A stretch of 64,000 nt of DNA. It comes from Parasediminibacterium sp051861445 (GTDB taxonomy: Bacteria > Bacteroidota > Bacteroidia > Chitinophagales > Chitinophagaceae). Positions 26,648 to 34,107 of the stretch are shown here, piece after piece; positions within the stretch are counted from its first letter, which is position 1, and each line of letters opens with the position of its first letter. The stretch lies in NCBI GenBank assembly GCA_051861445.1, contig JBHYCS010000008.1:62001-126000 (forward strand), read 5' to 3'. The notes beneath the pieces were generated by a model. It ran no database searches and was not told where the DNA came from. It saw nothing but the letters and a program-made list of their open reading frames with translations. A program made the position numbers and the translations under genes.

Positions 26648-27784
26648 TTAATAAGCCCACAAATCTTGTTCGTAATTAAAGATTTTCTCTTTAATTGCAT
26701 CACCCTCTAATAACATATACAGCTTATTTTTACCAAAACGAGTATTTAAATCTTGATCAAAAGGATTGTCGATAGTACTTTTCACGATAAAAGAACTAAA
26801 CATTCTGCTTTCAAATAAATCTTCCCAAGTCATTCTGTTTCCAAAATTCTTCGGATTGTATACTTCATATTTGGTTAAAAAACTTCTTGCATCAGGATAA
26901 TAAATCCAAAATAATGGGTAAGTATTTCCATCAGAGTAAATCTTTCCATTTACAATAGTTGGACCCATTGGAGCAATACCAAGAATACGAGTAATTAAAC
27001 GAGAAGATTCTTTATCGAAAACAACTTCTTCTTTAATCTTAAACTGAAAAATAGAATCAACAGGAAATTCCTTGTATCTAACTTCTCTTCTTAATACTGT
27101 TTCACCATCTAAACCAATTACGTCAGATGTATCAACACCACCTGAAAAACGTTCTTTAAATTTATCTTTTGTGAAGGGAATTGTAAAACGTTCATCTTCA
27201 AAAGCAGTAACACCGCCATCTACAACTGCTTTGTATAGAATAGCAAAGAAAAGTTGGCTTCCGTTATCACTTTCAACAGGATACTTAAAACATAAATTTG
27301 CCTTTTCTCTTGCATCAATTACTCTCCAAATACGTTGCTTGTAAACAGCATCGTCTTCACGAATGTGGTCGTATTGAATGGGAGATCTATCTTTCAATAA
27401 ATTTTTCTCAATAATATTGTCATTACGTAAAGAAACCTTTACAGAATCACTTAATGGATTATTACCAACAGTTGGTACAACTACGATAGGTGCATTAGAA
27501 CCGTACCCTTTTTTCTTAGTTGTATCAGAATTACCTCCAGTTTTCCCGAATGGATCTGCATTTGATGACGCTCCAAAAGGATCACTATTAGTATTTGTCC
27601 CAAACGGATTCGCATTTCCTTTTGATTTTGTATTACTTGGCTTAGTAGGCGTCACAGGTCCTCCGAATGGATTAGCGTTTGCCGCTGGTGCTTTTGCTTT
27701 TGGCTTAGTAGTTTTTTTCTGTGCTATAGCTAGAACAGAAATGGCTAAAAAGCTCATAAACAATATTGATATTTTCTTCATCAT
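26648..27784 (-). CDS. gldN: Gliding motility / type IX secretion protein GldN
   Basis: GldN is a periplasmic part of the type IX secretion machine, working with the GldK ring at the outer membrane. After a signal peptide (to about residue 21) comes a Pro/Asn/Gly-rich linker with repeated (N/D)PFG units (residues about 39-85), then the GldN domain: IREDDAVYKQRIWRVIDAREKANLCFKYP, LFFAILYKAVVDGGVTAFEDERFT and TWEDLFESRMFSSFIVKSTID. It is the last gene of the gldKLMN operon, 17 bases after gldM, and is closed by a terminator. Confidence 0.94.
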   Translation of the reverse strand: MMKKISILFMSFLAISVLAIAQKKTTKPKAKAPAANANPFGGPVTPTKPSNTKSKGNANPFGTNTNSDPFGASSNADPFGKTGGNSDTTKKKGYGSNAPIVVVPTVGNNPLSDSVKVSLRNDNIIEKNLLKDRSPIQYDHIREDDAVYKQRIWRVIDAREKANLCFKYPVESDNGSQLFFAILYKAVVDGGVTAFEDERFTIPFTKDKFKERFSGGVDTSDVIGLDGETVLRREVRYKEFPVDSIFQFKIKEEVVFDKESSRLITRILGIAPMGPTIVNGKIYSDGNTYPLFWIYYPDARSFLTKYEVYNPKNFGNRMTWEDLFESRMFSSFIVKSTIDNPFDQDLNTRFGKNKLYMLLEGDAIKEKIFNYEQDLWAY

Positions 27785-27801
27785 ATAAATATGTAATTGT
27801 A

Positions 27802-29355
27802 TTAATTACCAAGGTTAAAAGCCATAGAACCATCAATCTTTCTTGTTCCATCAGGTCCTGTAACCGTAATATCAGTTATCGTTACAGAAGAACCTACTTT
27901 ACACATTTCAATAGCAGCTTTAGCTTCAGGACTAAAATAAGCTCCTCTATTCACTGCAAATTTAGGACCACTATTCTCAAAACCTTTACCAGTACAAACT
28001 ATCGTAAAACCAGCTACATCGTATTTAATTCCTTCAAAAACAAAGTCTTTCAATTCTGCTCTAACACCCACATTTGCTTTGAACGTATTTACAGAAATAG
28101 TTCCACCAGCGCTGTTTCCTACCATTGGAGTTGGTGAAGGAATACGTTTAACTCTAAAGTTAAAAGGAGTTGATTTTCCATCTACAGTAACATTGATTAC
28201 TGCATTACCTGGTTTATCAACGGTTGCTTCAAATTTACCACCGCCTTTATTAGATAATGACCCGTTATCGATTGTAGCAGAAATAGCCTCTGCACCTTTA
28301 GAACCACCAGAAATCGAAATTGGGTTTGCAACACCAATGTATAATACTTTTACAGCATCTGCACTTACACTAACACCTGTTGGAGAACCAACAGTATATT
28401 TAATTTCTTTATCTAATGTTCCAGTTGTACCATCCGGTTTTTTAAATGAGATGGTAACTTTTTTAGAATAAGTACCAGGTCCACCAACTGTTGTTTTCCA
28501 TTCTGCAACACCTTCTGCATTTAAAGGAACAACTGCACCATCTACTGAAACGGTAGGTTTAGCAGCACTACTGAAAGCACCAACACCACCAGTAATTCTC
28601 AATTCTTGACCAGGCATTAAATATTCAGAACTTTGACTTGCTATTGCTTGGAAAGCGTCGTAACGAACTTGTACCTCTCCAATTTTTTTGTGACAAAACT
28701 CAACTATTTGTGCTTCACTATTTTTGATATCGTTTTGAAACTTACTAAAAATAGTCAATGAAGCAACAGTTGGAGTCATATGGAAATATCTATATGCCCA
28801 ATCATCTTCACCGACTGCACCATTTTTTTCAGATTTAGGAACTTCTAAATTTAAAGGCAAAGTATTTGCAAATTCTTTTCCTACTTCAGGATCTACTGCT
28901 AGAGCTCTTTCTTTAAAACTTTTAAGTTTTTCTAAAATTTCTTTTCCTTTTGCTGCTCCAGGACCTTCTACAAATAAACGTGTAGAAGCATCTAATTCAT
29001 CTTCTTTATATTTTTCTACACCATCCACCACTTCTAATCCAGAAGCTTTTTTGAGCTCCACTTTTAAATTTTCTAGGTATGCTACTGTTTCATCAGCAAT
29101 TTGCTTTACTTGCAGAGCTTTTGGCTCCCATTTAGCAGCTAATTCTCTTGTTTCAGCTTGGCTCTTTTTTTGAACGAATGATTTAAAAATAGTTTCATTT
29201 TTGGCATCAATAATGCCATTCGACGTTATTAAACTTTTATCGATTGTTTTAAAGGCATTTAAAATTTCAGATGACACATTCAGTGCTAACAAAGCTGTTA
29301 GTACCAAATACATCACGTTAATCATCTTTTGCCTAGGTTCTTTAGGTAATGACAT
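27802..29355 (-). CDS. gldM: Gliding motility / type IX secretion motor protein GldM
   Basis: GldM and GldL form the inner-membrane proton-driven motor of the type IX system. The N-terminus PKEPRQKMINVMYLVLTALLALNVSSEIL holds its single transmembrane helix (about residues 11-30); the remaining 485 residues form the long periplasmic shaft of several domains, including the GldM_N helical part and the beta-rich C-terminal domains (VKYTVGSPTGVSVSADAVKVLYIG; the extreme C-terminus ends near SMAFNLGN). The 517-residue length is normal. It lies between gldL and gldN. Confidence 0.95.
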   Translation of the reverse strand: MSLPKEPRQKMINVMYLVLTALLALNVSSEILNAFKTIDKSLITSNGIIDAKNETIFKSFVQKKSQAETRELAAKWEPKALQVKQIADETVAYLENLKVELKKASGLEVVDGVEKYKEDELDASTRLFVEGPGAAKGKEILEKLKSFKERALAVDPEVGKEFANTLPLNLEVPKSEKNGAVGEDDWAYRYFHMTPTVASLTIFSKFQNDIKNSEAQIVEFCHKKIGEVQVRYDAFQAIASQSSEYLMPGQELRITGGVGAFSSAAKPTVSVDGAVVPLNAEGVAEWKTTVGGPGTYSKKVTISFKKPDGTTGTLDKEIKYTVGSPTGVSVSADAVKVLYIGVANPISISGGSKGAEAISATIDNGSLSNKGGGKFEATVDKPGNAVINVTVDGKSTPFNFRVKRIPSPTPMVGNSAGGTISVNTFKANVGVRAELKDFVFEGIKYDVAGFTIVCTGKGFENSGPKFAVNRGAYFSPEAKAAIEMCKVGSSVTITDITVTGPDGTRKIDGSMAFNLGN

Positions 29356-29439
29356 CTGTGTTTACAGTTAAATTAGATTAAAAATTTAAAATACAATATG
29401 CTGGTAAAATTTTAATCGGAAGAAATCCGTTTAAAATAA

Positions 29440-30189
29440 TTAACCTCTTCCTTGCATAGCAGTTAGCATATTTCCGTAAACTTGATTCAATTTACCTAAA
29501 TTATTTGCCAAAGCTGCAATTTGTTCTTTTGCTTTTGCAGCATCTTCTGCAGTGCTATTCATAGTTGCGGAAGCTTGAGCTAATTTACCGTAGAATTGAT
29601 TCAATGCTTTTAAATGATTGTTACTTTCTTGCAACTCTAACTCATAAATAGTATTCATTGAAGAAAGATTTTTTGTAAGTGATTGCACTTGAATATGAAA
29701 TTGTTTAGTGCTTTCAGCAGAACCATTGAATGCAGAAAGTGATTCTGTTGCTTTACTAACAGCACCTGAAACAGCACCTAATGCGTTTGCAGCTTCTTTG
29801 GTTTTCGCAGAAAAATCGCCAGTAGATTTTACAACATCACCAATTTCTCCCATTTTCTCTACTGTAGAACCTAATTTTTGAAATCCTGAGCTTAATTTAG
29901 TCAAATTAGCAGGAGTAATATCAGCTTCAGCTAACATTTTTTCCATACTTTTTAATGCAGGATTACCTTTTACAACCTCAACAGCTGGTGCATGATTATC
30001 ATCAGCAGGTGGTAAAATAGCGTATACTAAAAAGATACCGGCTTCAGTAAGAAGACCTATTGGTAATAAATATTCTGAACCAGGATAGTGCATAATTTTG
30101 AAAAGTGCACCTACAATTACAATGGCTGCACCCGTACAAACCACTATATTTAATAATCTGTTTTGACCTTTGGTTAAACCTGCTGACAT
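29440..30189 (-). CDS. gldL: Gliding motility / type IX secretion motor protein GldL
   Basis: Two N-terminal transmembrane helices (about residues 12-33 and 40-60) with the family motif LFKIMHYPGSEYLLPIGLLTE, which contains Glu49 in the second helix, the residue position known to matter for the GldL motor. The remainder is a cytoplasmic helical domain with coiled-coil character (about 80-249). It works with GldM to couple proton flow to secretion and gliding. Gene order gldK-gldL-gldM-gldN is the conserved one. Confidence 0.95.
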   Translation of the reverse strand: MSAGLTKGQNRLLNIVVCTGAAIVIVGALFKIMHYPGSEYLLPIGLLTEAGIFLVYAILPPADDNHAPAVEVVKGNPALKSMEKMLAEADITPANLTKLSSGFQKLGSTVEKMGEIGDVVKSTGDFSAKTKEAANALGAVSGAVSKATESLSAFNGSAESTKQFHIQVQSLTKNLSSMNTIYELELQESNNHLKALNQFYGKLAQASATMNSTAEDAAKAKEQIAALANNLGKLNQVYGNMLTAMQGRG

Positions 30190-30294
30190 AAATTCTGTTT
30201 TTTAAATTTTAAAGATTTAGAATAATTAAATTAAGTACTAATTCTCTAGTACAATAGTTCGCAACAAGGGGTGTAAAAAAAGTTAATTAAAATT

Positions 30295-31587
30295 TTATTT
30301 TCTCATTTTTGGAGCCAAATCAATTACACAACGGAAACCAATGTATGATTTAGCTGTATCTTGGTATTCATAACTACGTGTACTCGTTTGCAAGAAATAC
30401 CCTACATCTTTCCAGCTACCACCACGTACAACTTTTCTCTTCATTCTTGGAGGATCTTGATCTTTTGCATCATAACGCAAATCAGGACTCATGTCATGAA
30501 CAAAATTGTAGGCACCTTCGTTGAAGTACGAATTAGTCCATTCTGCAACATTTCCAGCCATATTATATAATCCAAAATCATTAGGCCAATAGGCATCTGC
30601 TCTTACTGTGTAAAAACCACCATCTTCAGCATAATTACCTCTTCCTGGCTTAAAGTTTGCCAATAGGCAACCTTTTTTATTTCTTAGGTAGTAATTACCC
30701 CAAGGATACATAGAATTAGATCTTCCACCTCTTGCTGCATATTCCCACTCAGCTTCGCTTGGCAATCTGTAATCACTTTCAATTGCGAATTTCTTTTTTG
30801 CTAAGAAACTATTTTGTATATGCGTTCTCCAATGGCAAAAAGCTACGGCTTGTTTCCAATTTACTCCAACTACAGGATAATTACCAAAAGAAGGGTGAGA
30901 GAAGTAACGCTTTGTCATTGGTTCGTTGTATGCATAAGAGAAGTCTCTCATCCAAACGAGTGTATCAGGATAAATCTTTTGATCGTTTCTAAGGATGAAA
31001 TTTTTTCTTGCAACACCTGCATTCTCTCTTTTTGCAGCTTCAGAGAGTTGAAAACTTTCGATACGATACACCAATTTGTCAGGATCTAAATCTGCTTTAC
31101 CATATAAGCGATTATCAGGAGCAAGTATTAATTTATTTCCTAATTTTTCTAGGTTAGAAGCATCATACTTAATGGTTTTTGCTTTTACCCAATCAATAGC
31201 AATTGCAGAATCGCTCCCAGAACCTGGACCAGATTTGTAATATCCAAGTTCTTTAGCCGCTATCGAATCTCTAACCCAAACTACGAATTGTCTGTATTTA
31301 TTATTCGTAATTTCGGCTGCATCCATCCAAAATCCAGGTATTGAAACTTGTCTATTTCTTGATGTAAATGAGAAATTAATATCCTCATCACTAGGCCCCA
31401 TGTGGAAAGTTCCTGGCGGAACATACACCATTCCATAAGGAACAGCCATACTAGGTTTAGCTCCAGACATTACACCGTGGAGTTGACCATCGTCGTTAGC
31501 ATCTTTAGACTTACTTTTTTTGAAGCAAGAGACTAAACTAACAGAAGAAGCAATAATTAAAACCAATCTAAAACGGTTTCTCATCAT
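30295..31587 (-). CDS. gldK: Gliding motility / type IX secretion lipoprotein GldK
   Basis: A lipoprotein signal (Cys21 in SLVSC, counted from the ATG at 31587; the longer frame uses TTG at 31596) followed by a formylglycine-generating-enzyme-like (SUMF1) fold: FHMGPSDEDINF, PGFWMDAAEITNNKYRQFV, YPVVGVNWKQAVAFCHWR, DYRLPSEAEWEYAARGG, NDFGLYNMAGNVAEWTNS and VRGGSWKD. GldK uses this fold structurally, in a ring with GldN under the outer membrane. The gldL-M-N context separates it from GldJ. A good promoter lies directly upstream. Confidence 0.94.
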   Translation of the reverse strand: MMRNRFRLVLIIASSVSLVSCFKKSKSKDANDDGQLHGVMSGAKPSMAVPYGMVYVPPGTFHMGPSDEDINFSFTSRNRQVSIPGFWMDAAEITNNKYRQFVVWVRDSIAAKELGYYKSGPGSGSDSAIAIDWVKAKTIKYDASNLEKLGNKLILAPDNRLYGKADLDPDKLVYRIESFQLSEAAKRENAGVARKNFILRNDQKIYPDTLVWMRDFSYAYNEPMTKRYFSHPSFGNYPVVGVNWKQAVAFCHWRTHIQNSFLAKKKFAIESDYRLPSEAEWEYAARGGRSNSMYPWGNYYLRNKKGCLLANFKPGRGNYAEDGGFYTVRADAYWPNDFGLYNMAGNVAEWTNSYFNEGAYNFVHDMSPDLRYDAKDQDPPRMKRKVVRGGSWKDVGYFLQTSTRSYEYQDTAKSYIGFRCVIDLAPKMRK

Positions 31588-31610
31588 AAAAAACAATTAA
31601 CAGGTAAACA

Positions 31611-31644
31611 CAAATATATAATTTAAAGTGGTACAAGTACCAAA
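31611..31644 (-). promoter_or_regulatory. Probable promoter of the gldKLMN operon
   Basis: On the minus strand TTTG (31641-31644), 22 bases, TATATTTG (31611-31618). This matches the Bacteroidota TTG / TAnnTTTG consensus with a spacing inside the usual 17-23 bases. The -7 box ends 23 bases before the gldK ATG, giving a very short leader. Confidence 0.65.
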
Positions 31645-31910
31645 TTAAAAAAAAATTAATAGTTTCAAATCAGGGGGTAGATGTACGTCAAACTTAAATT
31701 TTCTTAAAATTTGTTAACTAGTTTCTGTTTTCTATGGCAAAGATTATCTATAGACATGCAAAGTAAGGTTTTTTAAAATTATTGAACAATTTTTATGTTA
31801 CTTAATTGCTAAAATACAAACACCGTTTGTAATTATATATTAAAAGTGCTTAAAAATAAAAGTTTGACAGACCGTTAAGTATTCATACTCAAAATAAAAT
31901 GCTGAGTATA
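31645..31910. other. Non-coding AT-rich spacer upstream of gldKLMN
   Basis: About 265 bases between the gldK promoter and the terminator of the stress operon. No reading frame of note; a GGGGGTA stretch near 31672 stands out from otherwise AT-rich sequence, but I assign nothing to it. Confidence 0.45.
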
Positions 31911-31972
31911 AAACAAAAAATAAGGGTTATTATATAAATGTCTGAGAATGACAGACTATTTATAATAACCTT
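31911..31972 (-). terminator. Long hairpin terminator of the small stress-gene operon
   Basis: On the minus strand GGTTATTATAAATA and its complement ATTTATATAATAACC frame an inner GTCTG/CAGAC stem, followed by TTATTTTTTGTTTT. The full structure is over 20 base pairs with a small bulge. It lies 53 bases beyond the last gene of the six-gene operon. Confidence 0.78.
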
Positions 31973-32024
31973 TATCGTTGTAAAAATTGCTGTAATGGTT
32001 AAAGGGGTATTACATGAATGTATT

Positions 32025-32531
32025 TTACAATTTGAATGTTATACCTAACTTTCCTCCTGAAAATGCATTGCCACCTCCAAACTCAAGATTCAATCCGAAT
32101 TTATTATTTAGATAGTAGCGTCCACCAATTTGACCAGCAACACCCAACTTTGAATTTTTATCTCCATTATAATTATTGGGAGACGACCAATTGTAGAAGC
32201 CAATATTTAGTCCTGCATAAAAATCTACGTTATTGGGTAAAGTAAATATTGTATTAAAATGATAATTCGTATTTACAGAAATACCAACTATGTTATGCCG
32301 AAATTTTACATTCTGAAAATTTTCTTGGTAGCTTCGAAAAGAAAACTCTGTACCAATTGTTACATCTTTATGAGCAGAATAATCTAATCCAATATAAATA
32401 GGAATTCCCCACTCTGAAAAACCAACTCCTGCATTTATTTGGTGTTTACCTTCAGATAAAGCTCCTTGAGCATAAATTATTTGAAATAAGCTAGCAAATG
32501 AAAATAAAAGTAATGCCGTAGTTTTTTTCAA
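32025..32531 (-). CDS. Small outer-membrane beta-barrel protein, 168 aa
   Basis: A signal peptide ends at about residue 21 (IIYAQ). The mature chain alternates polar and aromatic residues in strands (HQINAGVGFSEWGIPIYIGLDY, VTIGTEFSFRSYQ, VDFYAGLNIGFYNWSS, GVAGQIGGRYYLNNKFGLNLEFGGG) and ends in GKLGITFKL, typical of an eight-stranded OmpX/OmpW-like barrel. The function is unknown. It is the last of six short genes transcribed together and is followed by a strong terminator. Confidence 0.75.
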   Translation of the reverse strand: MKKTTALLLFSFASLFQIIYAQGALSEGKHQINAGVGFSEWGIPIYIGLDYSAHKDVTIGTEFSFRSYQENFQNVKFRHNIVGISVNTNYHFNTIFTLPNNVDFYAGLNIGFYNWSSPNNYNGDKNSKLGVAGQIGGRYYLNNKFGLNLEFGGGNAFSGGKLGITFKL

Positions 32532-32567
32532 TAGATTTCTTTTTAATAAAGAATGGAAAAATATCAG

Positions 32568-32909
32568 CTAGTCTTTCGATTGAGCATCAGACTTAGATAC
32601 CACATTGGCAATACCAAACTGAACTAAAGTACCTGCAATATTTTTTAAGAAATTGGCATTTTGCCCAACTAATAAAAACTTAACCAAAGAACCGCTTGCC
32701 ATGCCAACTACATTATGCCATAAACTATTCTTTACAGCACTTGAAGAAGCAACATCTAAAATGGCATTTTTGAAAATGTTTACTGGTTTTAGGCTTTGAT
32801 AGGTATGTTGAAACTGTAAACCCAGTTGCTTTATTTGACTTTGTTGTTGCTGTTCTAATAAACGTATTTGTTCTAATAAAGCAGTATGTGGTGTACTAAT
32901 CTTGTTCAT
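32568..32909 (-). CDS. Hypothetical protein, 113 aa
   Basis: No family recognised. The N-terminal 35 residues are rich in Gln and Leu and likely form a coiled coil (EQIRLLEQQQQSQIKQLGLQF). The C-terminal half is Ala/Gly/Val-rich with a weakly hydrophobic stretch (VVGMASGSLVKFLLVGQNANF). Its start overlaps the end of the holin-like gene by 14 bases, which implies translational coupling and a role linked to that membrane protein. Confidence 0.65.
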   Translation of the reverse strand: MNKISTPHTALLEQIRLLEQQQQSQIKQLGLQFQHTYQSLKPVNIFKNAILDVASSSAVKNSLWHNVVGMASGSLVKFLLVGQNANFLKNIAGTLVQFGIANVVSKSDAQSKD

Positions 32910-33243
32910 TGTTATTCAATTTAAGAATTAGTGCATTTAAAAGGGGCAATTTTATCCATTTGAATCTAAAAAAATATAACATCAATCCTAGTATTATATA
33001 ACATAGTGCCATTATTAAAAATCCGTAATACAATTTACCAAGTAAGAGTCCAATATATAATGCTAGTGCAATAGTGATTAAAAGGAAAATGATTGCAATT
33101 ATGCTTACAAACAATAATTGCATCATTAAAGTAGAAAATAAAGAAGATGTTTTTTCAATTGCTTGTAGTTTTAACAATTTTGAGATTGTTTTACCACAAT
33201 CTTCTAACTGAAAAACCAATTGTTCAATAGCACTGTATTCCAT
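32896..33243 (-). CDS. Holin-superfamily-like small membrane protein, 115 aa
   Basis: Residues 1-38 are a helical cytoplasmic segment; two transmembrane helices follow (about 41-68 and 72-92) and a basic C-terminal tail. This is the layout of the phage-holin-like (Holin-X, PF07332 type) proteins that occur in bacterial stress operons beside YtxH and CsbD proteins. There is no phage context, so lysis is not implied. It is the fourth gene of the operon starting at 33978. Confidence 0.72.
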   Translation of the reverse strand: MEYSAIEQLVFQLEDCGKTISKLLKLQAIEKTSSLFSTLMMQLLFVSIIAIIFLLITIALALYIGLLLGKLYYGFLIMALCYIILGLMLYFFRFKWIKLPLLNALILKLNNNEQD

Positions 33244-33279
33244 AAAATTTGAACTAAAATTTATAATGCAATTTAGAAA

Positions 33280-33558
33280 TTATGCAATTTCATTTTGCAA
33301 ATCTTTCTTTGCATCCATCAACATATCTTTTTCTTTTTCTACCATCAATTGCACATCTTTTTTTACAGATGTATATTTATCTGCAATTGCATCTATTACA
33401 TCACTTAATTTATCTTTTATATCGTCTAAATAATCCTCTCCTTTATTTGAGATATTTTTGCGTGTAACACTACCTTTTTCTGGAGCAAATAATACACCCA
33501 AAGCAGCACCTGCAGCTAAACCTGCTAAAACACCTAAAAAAACTTTACCTGAATTCAT
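33280..33558 (-). CDS. YtxH-domain protein, 92 aa
   Basis: The N-terminal glycine-rich membrane helix LGVLAGLAAGAALGVLFAPEKGS is the YtxH (gas vesicle GvpP-like) signature; the rest is a charged helix (about 35-92) that could form a coiled coil. YtxH proteins are general-stress proteins in Firmicutes and are common in Bacteroidota stress operons; the mechanism is unknown. It is the third gene of the operon, 28 bases after the 52-residue membrane protein gene. Confidence 0.85.
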   Translation of the reverse strand: MNSGKVFLGVLAGLAAGAALGVLFAPEKGSVTRKNISNKGEDYLDDIKDKLSDVIDAIADKYTSVKKDVQLMVEKEKDMLMDAKKDLQNEIA

Positions 33559-33586
33559 GATTTGTTGATTTTTATTTTAAAAAAAA

Positions 33587-33745
33587 TTAATTGATAAATT
33601 TATCTCCCCTAATTAACCTAAATAGAATAGCAATGATGGCTATTACAATTAAAATGTGAATTAACGAGCCAGCACCAAATCCAAAAAAGCCAATTGCCCA
33701 AAGAATAACCAATATTAAAGCGATTGTGTACAAAAGATTACTCAT
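33587..33745 (-). CDS. Lmo0937-like small membrane protein, 52 aa
   Basis: A short gene with an ATG at 33745 and TAA at 33587. The product starts MSNLLYTIALILVILWAIG and continues FFGFGAGSLIHILIVIAIIAIL then FRLIRGDKF: two hydrophobic helices joined by a Gly-rich turn and a basic end. This is the pattern of the Lmo0937 family of tiny membrane proteins (known from stress regulons). It lies 32 bases behind the CsbD-like gene and 28 before the YtxH gene, with uniform spacing, which supports it as a real gene despite its length. Confidence 0.87.
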   Translation of the reverse strand: MSNLLYTIALILVILWAIGFFGFGAGSLIHILIVIAIIAILFRLIRGDKFIN

Positions 33746-33777
33746 AATATTTAGATAAGTATGATGTGAAAAATAAA

Positions 33778-33978
33778 TTAAAGTGAGGTAAGTAGTCGAA
33801 CCATTTCTGCTTTATCGAATCCTAATTTTATTTGAATATGGTTGAACATGTCGAAATAATTTCCATTCTCAAATAAAAAATCTTCATCTGTTAAATGAGG
33901 AAATTGTTCTTTCATCTTCATTTTTTGTTGTTCCCAATTACTGTTTCCAATATTGGTTTTATCTGTGTCGGATTTCAT
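33778..33978 (-). CDS. CsbD-like general stress protein (divergent), 66 aa
   Basis: It aligns along its length with the clear CsbD protein at 44502-44687: NSNWEQQKMKMKEQFPHLTDEDFLFENG against GNWNEQKGKLKQKFATLTDDDLLFVEG, and IQIKLGFDKAEM against LQIKLGKTKEEL. CsbD proteins are small, helical, stress-induced and of unknown mechanism. This copy has lost several glycine/lysine positions, so it is a diverged paralogue. It heads a six-gene operon (33978 to 32025) and is preceded by the shared composite promoter element. Confidence 0.78.
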   Translation of the reverse strand: MKSDTDKTNIGNSNWEQQKMKMKEQFPHLTDEDFLFENGNYFDMFNHIQIKLGFDKAEMVRLLTSL

Positions 33979-34013
33979 TACTATTGCATTGAAATAAGTA
34001 AATCTTAATACAC

Positions 34014-34071
34014 TACAAAGTTGTCGCTTTTACTAAGGGATTTGTTATATAATTGCTAGGTATATTTATGA
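34014..34071 (-). promoter_or_regulatory. Composite regulatory element, copy A (CsbD-like operon)
   Basis: Minus strand: CAACTTTGTA (34014-34023) preceded, after 20 bases, by AATTATATAAC (34044-34054) and, 9 bases further, by a weak matching half-site (34064-34071, 6 of 8). The -7-like part ends 36 bases before the ATG. One of seven copies in this block. Confidence 0.72.
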
Positions 34072-34107
34072 AATTTACATACTTGTAAAGTTGTACAACC
34101 AGATAAA

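Noticed and set aside
30295..31587. GldJ instead of GldK
   Set aside because: Both share the SUMF1-like fold, but the conserved order with gldL, gldM and gldN fits GldK.
32896..33243. Holin-like gene as evidence for a prophage
   Set aside because: No other phage genes are near; such proteins are common in stress operons with YtxH and CsbD.
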